Source: CAZXYF01 sp964644705
Lineage (GTDB): Bacteria; Planctomycetota; Brocadiia; SM23-32
Length of the DNA: 12,295 bases
Assembly: GCA_964644705.1 (NCBI GenBank)
Contig: CAZXYF010000088.1
Location: 1 to 12,295, forward strand
Direction of reading: 5' to 3'
Below the pieces are notes generated by a model. The model was not told the origin of the DNA. It saw only the letters and a program-made list of their open reading frames with translations, and ran no database searches. Below, piece by piece: positions 1 through 7,463 of the stretch (positions within the stretch are counted from its first letter, which is position 1; each line of letters opens with the position of its first letter). The translations under genes and the position numbers were made by a program.

Positions 1-998
1 AAACGATCGGCATCGTGCAGGTAATGGTAAAGGTCGGTGACGGCGCTCTCCTCTTCCAGGCGTTCTGGTTCCTCCTCCCAGATGTTGTAGAGCTGGTTGA
101 GTGATATGCTGCCCTCGGTGACCAGATCGACGCCGTCGATGAGGGAACGCGGGGGCGTGATGCGGCTGTTGGGGTCTTGCTCCATATCGATAACTTCTCC
201 CGTTTCCCGCGCCGTAATTTCGGCTGTCGTGCCTCCACAGATGATATGGTGACCGTCTGCCTGGAAAAAACGGCGCACGATTTCCTCATCGGCGTGCGGT
301 TCCGAAGGCGGGCCGGTGAAGATGTTGACCACGCCGCCCTCACGGCAGCGCGCCAGTATGACGGAGGTGTCATCGTGTCCTTCATCGGACATTTCACGGG
401 CCTCATCGTGAATCATGTGAGCGATATCCTCGAACGTCTTCCCGGACTGCGCCAGGTGATGTATGCGTTTACGGGCGCCGTTGATTGTCCACCCCCGTGG
501 ATGTTCCGCGCCCAGGCCTGCCTGAGTGATGCCGTCACTGAAGAGGAAAAGCGCGTCACCTGCGTGGAGATGACAGTGGGATTCCCGAACCGTTTCATTG
601 GCCATCGTCAGCGTGTGGTGCCTGGGTAAAGTGGCGCAGCGGTCGGACACTACAAGTGGGGGCGGGGCCTCGTAGCCGAGGATGACCGCCGATCCATCCG
701 GTCGAATGCGGGCCGTCGATATAGCGGCGAACGGCACGTCTTCGGTTCGCGCTTTCCTCGAGGTCCGTACTACGCGCTCCATTGCCTGACGCAGTGAAAT
801 GCCGTCTTCAAGGTGTTTGCGCAGCCAGGAAATAAAGAGAGTCGCATCCAGGTTGGCCGTGACGCCGGATCCGAGCCCGTCGGCCAGGATGAGGAGGGTG
901 CCCGCCGGGCTGCGTCGCCATGAGAAGACATCACCGCAGGGCTGGCCCGGATGTTTGGGGCTCTGAAGTTGCTCGATGTCGGGATGGATGTATGTCAT
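1..998 (-). CDS. SpoIIE/PP2C-family serine/threonine phosphatase (3' end outside window)
   Basis: My own translation gives 332 codons from ATG at 998, open to the left edge, so the C-terminus is missing. The N-terminal two thirds reads as a PP2C/SpoIIE fold with the expected acidic metal-site motifs: CGD near residue 23, LADGLGSG with D40, FSDG with D155, and GHDDTSVILAR with D209/D210. A second conserved-looking block follows (about 225-300: FTGPP, CGGTTAE, GVDLVTEG), which I recall from SpoIIE-type proteins beside [FeFe] hydrogenases but whose function I do not know. No transmembrane segment or sensory domain is seen, so its input probably comes from a partner. The neighbouring hydS-like gene with a PAS domain is the obvious candidate (inference). 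PP2C enzymes remove phosphate from Ser/Thr; the substrate here is unknown. The start was chosen because CGD falls about 20 residues in, as I remember for relatives. No strong ribosome binding site precedes it, which suggests translational coupling. Confidence 0.88.
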   Translation of the reverse strand, partial: MTYIHPDIEQLQSPKHPGQPCGDVFSWRRSPAGTLLILADGLGSGVTANLDATLFISWLRKHLEDGISLRQAMERVVRTSRKARTEDVPFAAISTARIRPDGSAVILGYEAPPPLVVSDRCATLPRHHTLTMANETVRESHCHLHAGDALFLFSDGITQAGLGAEHPRGWTINGARKRIHHLAQSGKTFEDIAHMIHDEAREMSDEGHDDTSVILARCREGGVVNIFTGPPSEPHADEEIVRRFFQADGHHIICGGTTAEITARETGEVIDMEQDPNSRITPPRSLIDGVDLVTEGSISLNQLYNIWEEEPERLEEESAVTDLYHYLHDADR

Positions 999-1111
999 GG
1001 GTTCGGTGAAACTCGAGGAACGGTGAATGAGGTAGCACTCTGCTCGAACTGATCGTAATCGCGGGCAGCCAGCACGCGTATCTGTTCGCCAACCCTGCGC
1101 TGGAATGACTT
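999..1111 (-). other. hydS-phosphatase gap with an open frame in phase with hydS
   Basis: Directly after the hydS TAA (1112-1114) the same frame stays open for 38 codons. It ends at a TGA (995-997) that overlaps the phosphatase ATG as ATGA. The peptide (begins KSFQRRVGEQIRVLAARDYD, ends VSPNP) has a protein-like composition, but it has no ATG and no ribosome binding site of its own. It could be a former C-terminal tail of HydS cut off by a nonsense change, a readthrough product, or chance. I do not call it a gene. Confidence 0.3.
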
Positions 1112-2872
1112 TTACGATTCCGTTGAATAGCGAGAAAGCACATCCCGGCCGGAGGAATCGTCTTCTTCCTCTCCCGCCAGTTCCATCAGGCGGCCCACCA
1201 GCTCCTCGCCGCGGGCCGTATTTTCGCCCAGAACTCGAGTCATATGTTGCGCCATCTGAATCTGATGATCCAGCAGTTCCTGCGCCTGGTCAATCGTCTC
1301 CTGTTTGAGACGTCCGAGCTCCTCCCTATTTTTGCGGCTGCGTGTGATGTCGACGAAGATGCCAACATATTGTTGTTCATCCGGCAGCGGATACATGATC
1401 TGCTGGCAGAGGAGATTGTTGGAGTTATGTCGCACCACGGTCTCGATCAGTGATGTTTCGCCGCGGACGATCTGTTCAAACGGTTCGGGATCCATCAGAT
1501 ACGAGATCGGGCGGCCCAGGACCATGTCGGTGCATTTGAACATCGTTCGGAACGCGGGATTCATCTGCATAATTTTCAGTTGCTCGTTCACAATCACGAT
1601 GCCGTTGGGACTGGTCTCCATGATGCGGTCTGAGCGCTGCTCGGCCAGTCGGCGCATGTAGGGGATGCACATCTCCGGTTCGGCCAGCCCCTCCAGAACG
1701 GCGATGGCCTGTTCGCGGCAGGAATCATAGCCGCAAGCGCCGCAATTGAGCTGATCCTCCGGATCGCTTTTGCCGGTTTTCTCCAGCACCTGGCGTATGC
1801 GGTCCTCGGAATAGTTGCCGCGGTGTCCGCTCCGATCCGCAGAGAAACATGCGTTCAGACCATCGGCGACCGCGTTCATCTCGTTACCGGGATTGTCATC
1901 AGCGTATTGCAGCACCTCAAGCCGGCGCTTTTTGCCAGAATTCATGTCCGGCACCGCGGGGCCGGACACGCATCCGTCCGTGCAGAACAACGGTTCGACG
2001 AATCGTATGGAGCCATCCGGGTCGTCCTGAAGCACCTCTTTTACTTCCACAATACCACTGACTGCCATGACCTCACGGGTCAGCAGGTCAGTGGCCATCT
2101 CGGAAGTGCGCAGGCTTCCTCCTTCGACGGGATAAAACCGCGCATCGGTTCCGGGGGCACCGTCGAAACCGCTTTCCTCGCATGTGGCCAGATTCACCTT
2201 TTCGTCGCGGAACCATTCATCCAGTTCCGAGAATGTGAGGGCGCAGTTGACCAGGTTTTGACCGTCGGACCGGTCGGCCTCATCCTTTTTGGCCACGCAG
2301 GGGCCGATGAAGACCACGCGCGTATCTTTCCCGTTTTCACGGCGAATCAGCGCCGCGTGAACACGCATGGGAGACATTACGGGCACGAGGTCGTCGACGC
2401 GCTCCGGGCAATACCGTTCGATCCAGGAGACCACGGCGGGACATGCCGATCCAATATGTTGCTGACCGGGGTTGGATTGCACGTGCTCGGTGGTCCGTTG
2501 CGCGGAATGCCAGGCCCCAATTGCCGTTTCCTCCACCCGATCAAAGCCCAGCATGCGCAGCGCGGAGGGCAGGCGTTTCCACTGCCACGGTTTGTAGATT
2601 CCCGCGAAAGAGGGAGCAATGCTGGCCACAACCGGCGCATCGCCATCCACAAGCTGCCGCGCCATCATGATGTCGTTCCGGAAACTTTTTGCCTCCTGTG
2701 GACATTCTCGGATGCAGGTGCCGCAGGCGATGCAGCGTTCCTGAACCACCTGAGCCTGGCCATCCTTCAGCCGAATGGCTTTCACCGGGCAGACGCGCAC
2801 GCACCGATAGCAGTCCCGGCAGCGCGCCTGGTTGGTGAAAACGACCTGGTTGTCTTTGTTTTGAGCGGTCAT
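1112..2872 (-). CDS. hydS: Sensory-type [FeFe]-hydrogenase-like protein with PAS domain (HydS-like)
   Basis: The protein has 586 residues. Domains in order: two [4Fe-4S] ferredoxin motifs (C18/21/24/28 and C47/50/53/57); an H-cluster domain (about 80-310); a four-Cys Fe-S motif (C377, C380, C385, C402); a PAS domain (about 411-510, starting near SPNGIVIVNE); and a charged helical, probably coiled-coil tail (510-570). The H-cluster motifs are changed. L1 is GSACP (C144) instead of TSCCP, so the proton-relay Cys is Ala. L2 is GPCVAKK (C192) instead of MPCxAKK. L3 keeps both Cys (C297, C301: FCTDGC). All four cluster-ligating Cys therefore remain. This is the pattern of sensory hydrogenases such as Thermotoga maritima HydS: cofactor kept, turnover probably poor. 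Its likely role is H2/redox sensing in the cytoplasm, with the PAS and coiled-coil region passing the signal on. The ribosome binding site GGGAGG lies 7 bases before the ATG, and hydA ends 17 bases upstream. Confidence 0.9.
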   Translation of the reverse strand: MTAQNKDNQVVFTNQARCRDCYRCVRVCPVKAIRLKDGQAQVVQERCIACGTCIRECPQEAKSFRNDIMMARQLVDGDAPVVASIAPSFAGIYKPWQWKRLPSALRMLGFDRVEETAIGAWHSAQRTTEHVQSNPGQQHIGSACPAVVSWIERYCPERVDDLVPVMSPMRVHAALIRRENGKDTRVVFIGPCVAKKDEADRSDGQNLVNCALTFSELDEWFRDEKVNLATCEESGFDGAPGTDARFYPVEGGSLRTSEMATDLLTREVMAVSGIVEVKEVLQDDPDGSIRFVEPLFCTDGCVSGPAVPDMNSGKKRRLEVLQYADDNPGNEMNAVADGLNACFSADRSGHRGNYSEDRIRQVLEKTGKSDPEDQLNCGACGYDSCREQAIAVLEGLAEPEMCIPYMRRLAEQRSDRIMETSPNGIVIVNEQLKIMQMNPAFRTMFKCTDMVLGRPISYLMDPEPFEQIVRGETSLIETVVRHNSNNLLCQQIMYPLPDEQQYVGIFVDITRSRKNREELGRLKQETIDQAQELLDHQIQMAQHMTRVLGENTARGEELVGRLMELAGEEEDDSSGRDVLSRYSTES

Positions 2873-2889
2873 GAATAGACCTCCCGAGC

Positions 2890-4914
2890 TTATTGTTCCG
2901 CACTGGCAGTGGTCGTCAGATGTTCCTCAAGCACGTCCACCACGTTCTGAAACTCCGCCCCTTCGATGTGGCGTTCGCCGATCTGCACATTCGGACCGGC
3001 GTCGCAGTTTTCGAAACAGAAGGTGGCCTGCACATCCACGCGGTCGGCGAGCTGACGCTCATCGACGAGCCCCACCAGAGCCTCCAGCAGATCCTGGGAT
3101 CCGCGCATGAAACAGCCGGTTCCGACGCAGACCTTCACGGGCAGACGATCGGTACCCTCTCCATCCAGCAGGGAGATGTCCGCCTCCTGCATCCGTCGTC
3201 GGCTCTGGTAACACGTGTGGAGAAGTCTGTGGGCTTCATCGCCACCGATCTCCCCCAGATGCTCTTCATACAGTTCCTCAAGCTCCGGATTGTCCTGAGA
3301 TTTATGGAGCTGGAGCGTTTTGTCGGTGTCATAGAGGCCCCGTGCACGCTCAATGCGGTCCGATACGTCCCGGGTGATGGGTTGTCCGGCGCCGCCGACG
3401 CATCCGCCGGGGCATGCCATCACTTCCACGAGATCGTATTTGCACTCGCCCTCGACCGCCTGTTCAGCGATTTGGCGGGCATTGCGCAGACCATGCACGA
3501 TGGCCAGGTTCAGTTCCACACCGTCGGCGTGGACGGTGGCCTCGCGGAGGTCATCTTCCCCGCGCACCTCATGAAATTCGACATCGCGAATGACACCCGT
3601 GATCTTTTCGGTGGCGCATCGCAGCACGGCTTCGGTGACGCCACCGGTGGCGCCAAAGATGATGCCGCCACCGGTTTTGAAGCCGAACGGCATGTCGAGA
3701 GAGCCGGGTTCGATCCTGTCGAAAGACAGGCCGCGTTCCTGGATCATCCGCGCCAGTTCGGTGGTGGTGATCACCTGATCGACGTGGCGCTGTCCGTTCT
3801 CCGCAAATTCAGGACGCTGCGCTTCGTATTTTTTGGCCGTGCACGGCATAATGGAGACCACCACGAGATTTTCTGGTTCGATACCGAGTTGCTCCGGAAG
3901 CAGTTCCTTTGCCATGGAGCCGAACATCTGCTGCGGGGACCGGCAGCTGCTCAGGTGGGGCAGCAGTTCGGGATAATACTGTTCGGCGTATTTGACCCAT
4001 GCCGGGCAGCAGCTGGTGAACTGAGGAAGCTCTTCGCCTTCGGTTTTTCGGTGGACGAACTCCTCGGCCTCCTCCAGAACGGTCAGATCGGCCGCGAAAC
4101 AGGTGTCATAGACGCGGTCGAAACCGATGCGCCGAAGGGCGGTTACGATCTGCCCCGTGCTGACCGTGCCGGCGTCTTCCCCGAACTCTTCACCCAGGGC
4201 CACGCGGACGGCGGGGGCCAGCTGCGCCACGACCGTTGTGTTCGGGTCATCGATTGCCTCCCACGTTGGGTTGATTTCCTGCGCCGGGTGGAGGGCGCCG
4301 GTGGGGCAGACGGACGCGCACTGTCCGCAGTGCACGCATTCCACATCGGCCAGATCCCGTCCGAACGCCGGAAGCACGGCACTTTCAGCCCCGCGATAGG
4401 CGAAATCGATGGCTCCTATGTCCTGGATTTCATAACAGGCCCGGACGCAGTCTCCGCAGAGCACGCATTTATTTGGATCGCGCACGAGGGAGGGGGAAGA
4501 GTGGTCCACCGGTTCCGGTTCGTGCGTTCGTTCGAAGCGCACTTCGTTCACGCCCAGCCGTCGCGCGAGGTCCTGCAGCTTGCAGCTATCGCTTTTCGCA
4601 CACGTGGGGCAGCTCTGGTCGTGGTCGGCCAGAAGCAGCTCCAGCGCCACGCGTCGCATCTCGCGGATTTCCTGACTGGATGTGGTGACGCTCATGCCCG
4701 GCTGGGGCGTTGTGGAGCAGGACGCCACGATGCCCTGACCTTCCACTTCCACCAGGCAGAGTCGGCAGGCGCCGTAGACGCTCAGGTGGGAGTGGTAGCA
4801 GAAGGTGGGGATGTCGATGTTCGCTTTGCGGCAGAGGTCCAGCAGGTTCTCCTCGCCGTCGTACGGAACGTCCATTCCGTCGATCGTCACGGTTTGTTGT
4901 TTGGTGGTTGTCAT
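2890..4914 (-). CDS. hydA: [FeFe] hydrogenase catalytic subunit HydA (trimeric, bifurcating type)
   Basis: The protein has 674 residues and reads as a complete M3-type hydrogenase. Order: an N-terminal [2Fe-2S] domain (C39, C50, C53, C66); a His-Cys [4Fe-4S] motif (H98, C102, C105, C111); two [4Fe-4S] motifs (C150/153/156/160 and C193/196/199/203); the H-cluster domain with intact L1 TSCCPAW (C302, C303), L2 MPCTAKKYE (C358) and L3 MACPGGC (C501, C505); a small-subunit-like segment (about 520-570); and a C-terminal thioredoxin-like [2Fe-2S] domain (C596, C601, C633, C637). The C-terminal [2Fe-2S] domain and the hydB/hydC neighbours match the HydABC enzymes that couple H2 to NADH and ferredoxin together. 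The proton-relay Cys (C302) is present, so catalysis is expected. A weak GGAAAAG ribosome binding site precedes the ATG. The gene lies 46 bases after hydB. The protein is soluble, with no signal peptide. Confidence 0.97.
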   Translation of the reverse strand: MTTTKQQTVTIDGMDVPYDGEENLLDLCRKANIDIPTFCYHSHLSVYGACRLCLVEVEGQGIVASCSTTPQPGMSVTTSSQEIREMRRVALELLLADHDQSCPTCAKSDSCKLQDLARRLGVNEVRFERTHEPEPVDHSSPSLVRDPNKCVLCGDCVRACYEIQDIGAIDFAYRGAESAVLPAFGRDLADVECVHCGQCASVCPTGALHPAQEINPTWEAIDDPNTTVVAQLAPAVRVALGEEFGEDAGTVSTGQIVTALRRIGFDRVYDTCFAADLTVLEEAEEFVHRKTEGEELPQFTSCCPAWVKYAEQYYPELLPHLSSCRSPQQMFGSMAKELLPEQLGIEPENLVVVSIMPCTAKKYEAQRPEFAENGQRHVDQVITTTELARMIQERGLSFDRIEPGSLDMPFGFKTGGGIIFGATGGVTEAVLRCATEKITGVIRDVEFHEVRGEDDLREATVHADGVELNLAIVHGLRNARQIAEQAVEGECKYDLVEVMACPGGCVGGAGQPITRDVSDRIERARGLYDTDKTLQLHKSQDNPELEELYEEHLGEIGGDEAHRLLHTCYQSRRRMQEADISLLDGEGTDRLPVKVCVGTGCFMRGSQDLLEALVGLVDERQLADRVDVQATFCFENCDAGPNVQIGERHIEGAEFQNVVDVLEEHLTTTASAEQ

Positions 4915-4960
4915 TTTCTTTTCCGTTTATTGATTGAGGGGAGTAAGGGGGAGTTTTCGG

Positions 4961-6895
4961 TCATACGCCTGTTATCGCGTCGAATTTGCAGACCTCAGCG
5001 CACGTTCCGCATCGTGTGCAGAGCTCCGGATCGATCGTGTGGGGTTCTTTCACCTCACCCTGGATGGCATCGACGGGACATTTCCGGGCGCAGGCCGTGC
5101 AGCCTTTACATTTGTCGGGATCAATCTCCGGCATCTGCAGCGCTTTACATTCGCCCGCCGGACACCGTTTCTGGTCCACGTGCGCCGTGTATTCATCGGG
5201 GAAATACCGCATGGTGGACAGGACCGGGCTCGGGGCGGTTTTGCCGAGTCCGCAGAGTGATCCTTTCTGGACCGTTCTGGCCAGCTGCTCAAGATTGTTC
5301 AGATCCTCCGGTTCCGCTTCCCCCTCCGTGATGTCATCGAGCATGGAGAGCATCTGGCGGGTGCCTTCGCGGCACAGGACGCATTTTCCGCAGCTTTCTT
5401 CCTGCGTGAAGGTCATGAAAAAATGCGCGATGTTGACCATGCAGCTGTTCTCGTTGATGACGACCAGTCCACCGGATCCAACCATGGCACCGACTTCCTG
5501 CAGGCTGTCGAAATCCAGGGACAGATCCAGATGCTCGGAAGTCAGACATCCGCCGGAGGGACCTCCGATTTGCACGGCTTTGAACGCGTCCTGGGAGATG
5601 TCCCCGTCCTGCGTCGTGACGCCGCCTCCGATGTCAAACACGATCTCACGCAGCGTGGTGCCGAACGGCACCTCGATCAGGCCCGTGTTGGCCACGTATC
5701 CGGTCAGGGCGAACGTTTTGGTCCCGGGGGAATCATCGGTTCCCACCGTGCGAAACTCATCGGCGCCATTGCGAATGATGCGTGGTACCGAAGCCAGTGT
5801 TTCGACGTTGTTGATGACGGTTGGATTCTCCTGCAAACCGGACTGAGCCGGGAATGGCGGTTTGGGCATCGGCATGCCGCGTTTGCCTTCGATGGACGCC
5901 ATGAGTGCGGTTTCCTCGCCGCATACAAACGCTCCGGCGCCCTCCATTACCTCCAGGTCCAGGCTGATGTCCGTTCCAAAGACGTTCTCGCCGAGCAGGC
6001 CGAGTTCCTCCGCGTCGCGAACCGCTTTCCGCGTGCGCCGGACGGCGAGGGGGTATTCGGCACGGACGTAGATATAGCCTTTGTTCGCCCCGATGGCCCG
6101 GGCGGCGATCATCATGCCTTCGATGACCGCATGGGGGTTTCCTTCCATCACGCTTCGATCCATGAAGGCCCCGGGGTCACCTTCGTCACCGTTACAGATC
6201 ACGAACTTCTCGTCGCTCTCCTCCTGGAGTGTCAGCTCCCATTTTTTACCCGTCGGGAAACCACCGCCGCCGCGGCCGCGCAGACCAGCACGGGCCACTT
6301 CCTCGCACACGGCTCCCGGCGGCATCTCCAGCGCCTTGCGAGCCGCCGTGTATCCGCCGAGATGGATGTATTCATTGATATCTTCCGGGTCGATGCGGCC
6401 ACATTCGGTCAGCACGCGTCGGGTCTGAAGCTTGTAGAAGGGGATATCCTCGGTGCCTTTGCAGCGTTTGCCGGTATTGGGTTCCTCATAGAGCAAATGT
6501 TCCACGACACGCCCGTTCAGAACGGTTTCCTTCACGATTTCGGGCACGTCCTCGGGGGTGACGTTGACATACATCAGGCCCTCCGGTTCGATGGTGACGA
6601 GGGGGCCCATCTGACAGAATCCCTGGCAGCCACTTTTGGAGACATGCGTGGTCGTTCCGTCGGTTTGGCCGACGGACTCATCGCTGATTTCTTCGACGAC
6701 CTGGAGTCCCGCCTCACGTATTTCGTCCGTGAATCGATCACGCACATCCAGAGAACCATTGGCGACGCAGCCCGTTCCGGTGCAGATAACGATGCGGCGA
6801 TCCAGATTCTCCGTGGCGTTTTCGTAATCATCGGCGATCTCCTCCAGGCCGATAACCGTCGTCTGTGTGCATGCTGTTGGTTCAGTCATTGTCAT
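4961..6895 (-). CDS. hydB: Bifurcating hydrogenase flavin/NAD-binding subunit HydB (NuoF-like)
   Basis: The protein has 644 residues from the ATG at 6895. Order: a thioredoxin-like [2Fe-2S] domain (C38, C43, C90, C94); the NuoF FMN/NADH core (GLRGRGGGGFPTGKKWE at 204-220, ICNGDEGDPGAF at 233-244); an SLBB-like region (about 390-480); the NuoF [4Fe-4S] motif (C502, C505, C508, C548); a CPAGEC segment (C578, C583) that could bind metal; and two C-terminal [4Fe-4S] ferredoxin motifs (C596/599/602/606 and C626/629/632/636). This is the domain order of HydB in the HydABC complex, where its FMN is the likely bifurcation site and NAD(H) the likely partner. The frame is open to 6961, but that start would overlap hydC by 80 bases. 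GAGG lies 6 bases before the ATG at 6895, so I prefer that start; a second ATG at 6889 is also possible. The 14-base overlap with hydC suggests coupled translation. Confidence 0.96.
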   Translation of the reverse strand: MTMTEPTACTQTTVIGLEEIADDYENATENLDRRIVICTGTGCVANGSLDVRDRFTDEIREAGLQVVEEISDESVGQTDGTTTHVSKSGCQGFCQMGPLVTIEPEGLMYVNVTPEDVPEIVKETVLNGRVVEHLLYEEPNTGKRCKGTEDIPFYKLQTRRVLTECGRIDPEDINEYIHLGGYTAARKALEMPPGAVCEEVARAGLRGRGGGGFPTGKKWELTLQEESDEKFVICNGDEGDPGAFMDRSVMEGNPHAVIEGMMIAARAIGANKGYIYVRAEYPLAVRRTRKAVRDAEELGLLGENVFGTDISLDLEVMEGAGAFVCGEETALMASIEGKRGMPMPKPPFPAQSGLQENPTVINNVETLASVPRIIRNGADEFRTVGTDDSPGTKTFALTGYVANTGLIEVPFGTTLREIVFDIGGGVTTQDGDISQDAFKAVQIGGPSGGCLTSEHLDLSLDFDSLQEVGAMVGSGGLVVINENSCMVNIAHFFMTFTQEESCGKCVLCREGTRQMLSMLDDITEGEAEPEDLNNLEQLARTVQKGSLCGLGKTAPSPVLSTMRYFPDEYTAHVDQKRCPAGECKALQMPEIDPDKCKGCTACARKCPVDAIQGEVKEPHTIDPELCTRCGTCAEVCKFDAITGV

Positions 6896-7400
6896 TGTCT
6901 TCCTCTTCCTGTTTGATGCTTTCAATGAGTTCCACGGCGTCCTCGGGGGAAAGTTCGCCATGGACGTCTCCGTTCACGGTCAGGACCGGGGCCAGCCCAC
7001 AGGCTCCCACGCAGGAGACCGTTTCGACGGTGAAGAGCAGGTCGGACGTGGTTTCCTCCCCCTCATCCAGTCCCAGATGGTCGGTCAGCGCTTCGTGGAT
7101 GTCCATGGACCCTTTCACGTGGCAGGCCGTTCCGTCGCATATCTGAACAATGTATTTCCCACGTGGCTCCAGCGTGAACTGGGAGTAGAAGGTCGCCACC
7201 CCGAAAACCCGGGCGGGCGAGACATCGAGGGCGGTGGCCACGAAGGTCAGGACTTCCTCGGGAAGGTAGCGATATTCCTCTTGGATGTCCTGCAGAATGG
7301 GGACCATCCGCGCGGGGAGTCGATCATGGTGATCCAGTATTTCGCAGACGTTTTGGAACTTGCGTGCTTTTTCAGCCGGTATTTGAGCGGTTTCAGGCAT
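6882..7400 (-). CDS. hydC: Bifurcating hydrogenase subunit HydC (NuoE-like, thioredoxin-like [2Fe-2S])
   Basis: The protein has 172 residues, about the usual NuoE/HydC length. The N-terminal half is helical (about 10-70, with EEYRYLPEEVLTFVA and the family segment VFGVATFYSQF). The C-terminal half is the thioredoxin-like [2Fe-2S] fold with ligands C88 and C93 (ICDGTACHVKGS) and C130 and C134 (VSCVGACGLAP). The tail is very acidic (QEEEDNDND). In the HydABC complex this subunit carries one [2Fe-2S] cluster next to the HydB flavin. A strong ribosome binding site (AAGGAG, 7 bases before the ATG) fixes the start. The gene begins 63 bases after hydE and its end overlaps hydB by 14 bases. Confidence 0.96.
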   Translation of the reverse strand: MPETAQIPAEKARKFQNVCEILDHHDRLPARMVPILQDIQEEYRYLPEEVLTFVATALDVSPARVFGVATFYSQFTLEPRGKYIVQICDGTACHVKGSMDIHEALTDHLGLDEGEETTSDLLFTVETVSCVGACGLAPVLTVNGDVHGELSPEDAVELIESIKQEEEDNDND

Positions 7401-7463
7401 TTTGTGTCTCCTTGTGCTGGGGTTCCATCGTGCAATGGCAAATGGTAGTGAGCGTGACTGTTT
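7401..7463 (-). other. hydE-hydC spacer
   Basis: These 63 bases lie between the hydE stop and the hydC start. They hold the hydC ribosome binding site (AAGGAG) and a small CCAT/ATGG inverted repeat that is too short to call. I see no promoter or terminator here, so hydC is probably read from the upstream operon promoter. Confidence 0.5.

Noticed and set aside
177..629. 150-codon plus-strand frame near the left edge
   Set aside because: Opposite the phosphatase gene, whose PP2C motifs in the minus frame are clear.
931..1143. Short minus-strand frame spanning the hydS-phosphatase gap
   Set aside because: Overlaps both neighbours in a different frame and resembles neither a known family nor a well-started small gene.
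1823..2878. 351-codon open frame on the plus strand opposite hydS
   Set aside because: Antisense to a gene with intact Fe-S, H-cluster and PAS motifs; nothing recognisable in the plus-strand product.
2893..5331. 812-codon open frame on the plus strand opposite hydA
   Set aside because: It lies wholly antisense to hydA and the end of hydB, which have complete family motifs. It shows no recognisable domain, and its openness follows from the codon bias of the GC-rich coding strand.
5423..6916. 497-codon open frame on the plus strand opposite hydB
   Set aside because: Same reason: a shadow of hydB, low-complexity-like composition, no motif and no ribosome binding site that I can see.
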